DNA from: Bog-793 sp035625025 | GTDB lineage: Bacteria > Actinomycetota > Acidimicrobiia > Acidimicrobiales > Bog-793 | DNA length: 64,000 nucleotides | Reading direction: 5' to 3' | Assembly: GCA_035625025.1 (NCBI GenBank) | Contig: DASPQJ010000030.1 | Coordinates: 15,098-79,097 of the forward strand | Part shown: piece after piece, positions 61,223 through 64,000 of the stretch | Layout: every line of letters starts with the position of its first letter | Position numbering within the stretch: the stretch's first letter is position 1 | Notes under the pieces: generated by a model | The model's database searches: none | Told to the model about the DNA's origin: nothing | What the model saw: only the letters and a program-made list of their open reading frames with translations | Translations under genes and position numbers: made by a program

Positions 61223-63031
61223 GTGACGGCTGGGGCGACGCCGGCCACCCGCCGGATCGTCGCGGTTCTGCCCGACGTCACGGGCGTCCACCGGAGCTTC
61301 GACTACGCCGTGCCAGCCGAGGCGACCGCGGGGATCGCGCTGGGCTCGATCGTGCGCGTGCCGTTGCACGGCCGGAAGGTGCGTGGTTGGGTGGTCGCCG
61401 ATCCGTCCCGGCCGGCCGACCGCGAACTGCGGGAGATCATCGCGGTCGTGTCACGGGGCCCGGCGCCGGAGATCGTCGAGCTCGGGCGGTTCGGCGCCTG
61501 GCGCTACGCCGGTCGGTTGCGACCCTTCCTCGTCGCCGCTTCGCCGCCGCGCCTCGTGCGCGCCCTGCCGCCGGCCCGAGCCGCGCGGAACGGTATCCCC
61601 GCGCCGCCGTCCTCGGCGGTCGCCGCGGCGACGAGGCTAGCCCTGTCGACCCCGTTGTCCGTGCTCCGGCTCCCGCCTGCCGCCAACCGCCTCGAGGTCG
61701 TCGCCGCGGCGCTCGCCGGCATCGCCGGGCTCGACGCCCTCGTCCTCGTGCCGAGGCGACGCGACGCCGAGGTTCTCGCCCAGCGATTGGGTCGCCTCGG
61801 CCAGGCGGTGGCGCTGCAGCCGGAAGGGTGGGCCGAAGCCGCGGCCGGTAACTGCGTCGTCGTCGGCTCCCGGGCGTCCGCTTTCGCACCGGTCGGCCGT
61901 CTCGGTCTCGTCGTCGTTCTCGACGCCCATTCCGGGGCCTACGTCGATCGGCGCGCCCCGACGTGGGACGCGACCGTCATCGCCGCCGAGCGGGCGCGGC
62001 GTTCTGGTGTGCCGTGTCTCTACGTGAGCCCCTGCCCGACGCTCGGCTGTCTGGCGTCGTCGAAGCTCGTCACGCTGGAGCCGGCCGCCGAGCGCGCCGG
62101 GTGGGCCCGTGTCGAGGTGATCGACCGGCGCGGCGAGGACCCGCGGGCAGGCCTTTTCAGTGCCCGCTTCGCGGAGATCGTCCGGGTGTCGCGGCGGGCC
62201 AACCCCGAGCTCCCCGTCGTCTGCGTCCTCAACCGGACGGGGCGGGCAAGGCTTCTCGCCTGCAGCTCGTGCCGGGCGATCGTGCGTTGCGAGCGCTGCG
62301 GGGCCGCGCTCGTCGAGACGAGCGGCGCCGACGCCGCGCTACGCTGCCCGGTCTGTGCGGACAGGCGGCCTTTCGTCTGCGCCGCGTGCGCCTCAACCCG
62401 CCTGAAGCGCTTGCGGCTCGGCACGGCACGCGCGGCCGAGGAGCTCGCCGCGCTCGTCGGCGAGCTCGTCGACGAGGTCTCCTCGGCGGCGCCGCGCCGC
62501 CCGCCGGGCAGCTCGGCCGGAATCCTCGTCGGAACCGAGGCGGTGCTCCACCGGGTGCAAAGGGCCTCGACGGTCGTCTTTTTGGACTTCGACCAGGAAC
62601 TTCTCGCCCCGAGGTTCCGGGCGGGGGAGGAGGCGCTGGCGCTCCTCGCCCTGGCGAGCCGCCTCGTCGGGGGCCGCGGCCCCGCGGGCCACGCCCCGGG
62701 CCTTGTGGTCGTCCAGACCCGGATCCCGGACCACGAGGTGACGAGGGCCGCGCTCCTCGGCGCCCCGGGTCTTGTGGCGGATCTCGAGTTGCCGCGCCGG
62801 GCGGCCCTCGGCCTGCCGCCGGCGCGCGCCCTCGCCGTCCTGTCCGGGCCGGGGGCCGCCGACCACGCCCGGCGACTCGCCGCCTCCCCGGCCGGCCTCG
62901 AGGTCGCCGAGCTCGGCCCGGACCGCTTCTGCGTGCGCGGGGCGGACCCGGTTCTTCTCGCCGACGCGCTCGCGGGGGCCGGCCTGCCCACCGAGGGGGT
63001 GCGGGTCGAGGTGGATCCGCGGCGTCTGTGA
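61223..63031 (+). CDS. priA: Primosomal protein N' (PriA), degenerate actinobacterial form
   Basis: A 602-residue PriA homologue. The N-terminal 3'-DNA binding domain (VAVLPDVTGVHRSFDYAVP, GSIVRVPLHGRKVRGWVV) and the zinc-binding region with paired cysteines (LLACSSCRAIVRCERCGAAL, LRCPVCADRRPFVCAAC) are intact. The helicase motifs are not: there is no Walker A GxGKT, and the DEAH position reads LDAHSGAYVDRRAP. Such non-helicase PriA proteins are usual in Actinobacteria and probably act as replication-restart adaptors. The GTG at 61223 lies 7 bp after metK. Confidence 0.9.
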   Translation: MTAGATPATRRIVAVLPDVTGVHRSFDYAVPAEATAGIALGSIVRVPLHGRKVRGWVVADPSRPADRELREIIAVVSRGPAPEIVELGRFGAWRYAGRLRPFLVAASPPRLVRALPPARAARNGIPAPPSSAVAAATRLALSTPLSVLRLPPAANRLEVVAAALAGIAGLDALVLVPRRRDAEVLAQRLGRLGQAVALQPEGWAEAAAGNCVVVGSRASAFAPVGRLGLVVVLDAHSGAYVDRRAPTWDATVIAAERARRSGVPCLYVSPCPTLGCLASSKLVTLEPAAERAGWARVEVIDRRGEDPRAGLFSARFAEIVRVSRRANPELPVVCVLNRTGRARLLACSSCRAIVRCERCGAALVETSGADAALRCPVCADRRPFVCAACASTRLKRLRLGTARAAEELAALVGELVDEVSSAAPRRPPGSSAGILVGTEAVLHRVQRASTVVFLDFDQELLAPRFRAGEEALALLALASRLVGGRGPAGHAPGLVVVQTRIPDHEVTRAALLGAPGLVADLELPRRAALGLPPARALAVLSGPGAADHARRLAASPAGLEVAELGPDRFCVRGADPVLLADALAGAGLPTEGVRVEVDPRRL

Positions 63032-63111
63032 GCCCGCCCCAAAGGCGCGGCCCGGGCGCGTCGGGCCGCGGCGGCCCGCAACGGAATCCCGACCGCGGTG
63101 TTCTTCCTGGT

Positions 63112-63735
63112 GTGCGCGGCGCGGCCGGAAGCGATGACGAGATCTGTCGCCGGCTCACCGAGGACCTCGACGGCGGTTTCACCGCGCTCGTCGAGGCCTA
63201 CGGGCCGATCGTCCTCACGGTCGCCACGCGGGCAACGTCGGCGCGCGAGGACGCCGAAGACCTGGCGGCGGAGTCGTTCCTCCGGGCGTACCGGGCGCTG
63301 CGCCACTACGACGCCGGGAGGATCCAGCAGCTGCGCCTGCGTCCCTGGCTCGTGACGATCGTCCTCAACGTCTCGCGTAACGCCCGGCGTGACGCCGCGC
63401 GACGGCCAAGGGCAGACGCGCTCAGCGCCGACGAGCCCGCGGCTGCGAGCCGCGATACCGCCGAGCTCGCCCTGGCGGCCGGGGCGGTGCCCGAGCTGGC
63501 GGCGCGCTTGTCGGCGTTGCCGGACAAACAGCGCGCCGCCGTCGTGCTGCGCCACGTCGTCGAACTGACGACGACCGAGGTCGCGCTGGCGCTCGAGTGC
63601 TCGGAAGGAACGGCGCGCTCGCACGTCGCGCGGGGGCTCGCCGCGCTGCGCGCCGCGTACCAGGCCGAAGGCCCCAGCCGAGCCGCGCCCGCCGCCGGCC
63701 GGGCAAAGGGAGGACCGCAAGATGAGCCGGAGTGA
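63112..63735 (+). CDS. ECF-type RNA polymerase sigma factor
   Basis: A 207-residue sigma-70 family protein with regions 2 and 4 only. Region 2 (from about residue 15) reads GGFTALVEAYGPIVLTVATR and DAEDLAAESFLRAYRAL, and region 4 (from about 130) reads LSALPDKQRAAVVLRHVVEL through TTTEVALALECSEGTARSHV, an HTH. An extra Ala/Asp-rich linker lies between. The start GTG at 63112 is a best guess, with no clear ribosome site. The stop overlaps the next gene by 14 nt, so that gene may be its target or partner. Confidence 0.85.
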   Translation: MRGAAGSDDEICRRLTEDLDGGFTALVEAYGPIVLTVATRATSAREDAEDLAAESFLRAYRALRHYDAGRIQQLRLRPWLVTIVLNVSRNARRDAARRPRADALSADEPAAASRDTAELALAAGAVPELAARLSALPDKQRAAVVLRHVVELTTTEVALALECSEGTARSHVARGLAALRAAYQAEGPSRAAPAAGRAKGGPQDEPE

Positions 63736-64000
63736 CGCGTCGTCGATCGAGCAACAGCTGCTGGGCCTCACGGTCCCCGCCCCGCGGGGATTCGTCGACC
63801 GGGTGGTGGCGCGCTATGCGACCGTCGCCGGGCCAGTCGGCGATCTCTACGTCGCCTGGACGGCGATCGGCATCGCCGCGGTCGATTTCGCCTCGCCCGC
63901 GGGCGAGGAGGCGTTCCTCGCCCGCTTCCGGGAGCGGTTCGGTCGGCCGATCCTGCCGGCCGCGCGTCCACTGGCGGGCCTCGCCGCCGCGGCCCGCCGC
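63722..64000 (+). CDS. Ogt/MGMT-like O6-alkylguanine transferase, N-terminal part (cut by window end)
   Basis: The first 93 residues of a gene that runs off the window. After a short N-terminal stretch (SIEQQLLGLTVPAPRGFVDR) comes GPVGDLYVAWTAIGIAAVDF, which looks like the start of the methyltransferase ribonuclease-like N-domain of Ogt, followed by AFLARFRERFGRP. The active-site PCHR motif would lie beyond the edge, so the family call is tentative. The ATG at 63722 overlaps the sigma factor end by 14 nt; the two are likely coupled. Confidence 0.6.
   Translation, partial: MSRSDASSIEQQLLGLTVPAPRGFVDRVVARYATVAGPVGDLYVAWTAIGIAAVDFASPAGEEAFLARFRERFGRPILPAARPLAGLAAAARR

Overview
This is about 64 kb of very GC-rich DNA (strong G/C preference at third codon positions, frequent GTG starts) from the chromosome of an actinobacterium, most probably a member of Acidimicrobiia. 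The class call is an inference. It rests on a bacterial proteasome activator (Bpa), the actinobacterial histidine-phosphatase/DUF3090/SCO1664-type trio, an actinobacterial integration host factor (mihF) next to gmk, a PriA without helicase motifs, an F420-type (FrhB-like) oxidoreductase, and many TANNNT -10 boxes lying 6-9 nt before start codons, as expected for leaderless mRNAs. I see no insertion sequence, prophage, CRISPR array or rRNA. The only RNA gene found is a tRNA-Arg(CCU).

Layout. 0-9 kb: tRNA-Arg, mscL, a secreted phosphoesterase, a methyltransferase, succinate-semialdehyde dehydrogenase, a MalY-type PLP enzyme, a DEAD-box helicase, and bcp with an FrhB-like protein. 9-15 kb: a radical SAM/SPASM gene with a poorly understood downstream reading frame, the phosphatase/DUF3090/kinase-like trio, msrB, small hypotheticals, a strong terminator and bpa. 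15-20 kb: dnaE and an unknown gene. 20-29 kb: menaquinone genes (menE, menB, menA, menH, menD) with yyaL and DUF169 genes; menF and menC are not in the window. 29-36 kb: tyrS, a DUF885 hydrolase, flavin reductase, RNase D, a decayed acetyltransferase and two small genes. 35-39 kb: a tightly overlapping minus-strand set made of an ATP-grasp protein, a CCAEP-motif radical SAM protein and a Cys-rich protein; this is the best candidate for an undescribed pathway. 39-46 kb: nfuA, then aroC-aroKB-aroQ-pepQ-efp-nusB and a PurM-like gene in one overlapping operon. 46-49 kb: an arsenic locus (arsR diverging from aqpS-arsC-arsM) and a YciI-like gene. 49-63 kb: pyrR-pyrC-carA-carB-pyrD-pyrF (without pyrB or pyrK), mihF, gmk, rpoZ, coaBC, metK and priA. 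63-64 kb: a sigma factor and the 5' end of an Ogt/MGMT-like gene cut by the window end.

How it works together. The window is mainly core metabolism: shikimate to chorismate (aroKB, aroQ, aroC), chorismate to menaquinone (menD, H, E, B, A), pyrimidine synthesis under probable PyrR control through an RNA hairpin next to the pyrR ribosome binding site, and cofactor genes (CoA, SAM, Fe-S). The accessory content is the arsenic locus and the radical SAM clusters. Genes are packed tightly, with 4-nt ATGA/GTGA/CTGA overlaps and shared stop codons between convergent neighbours.
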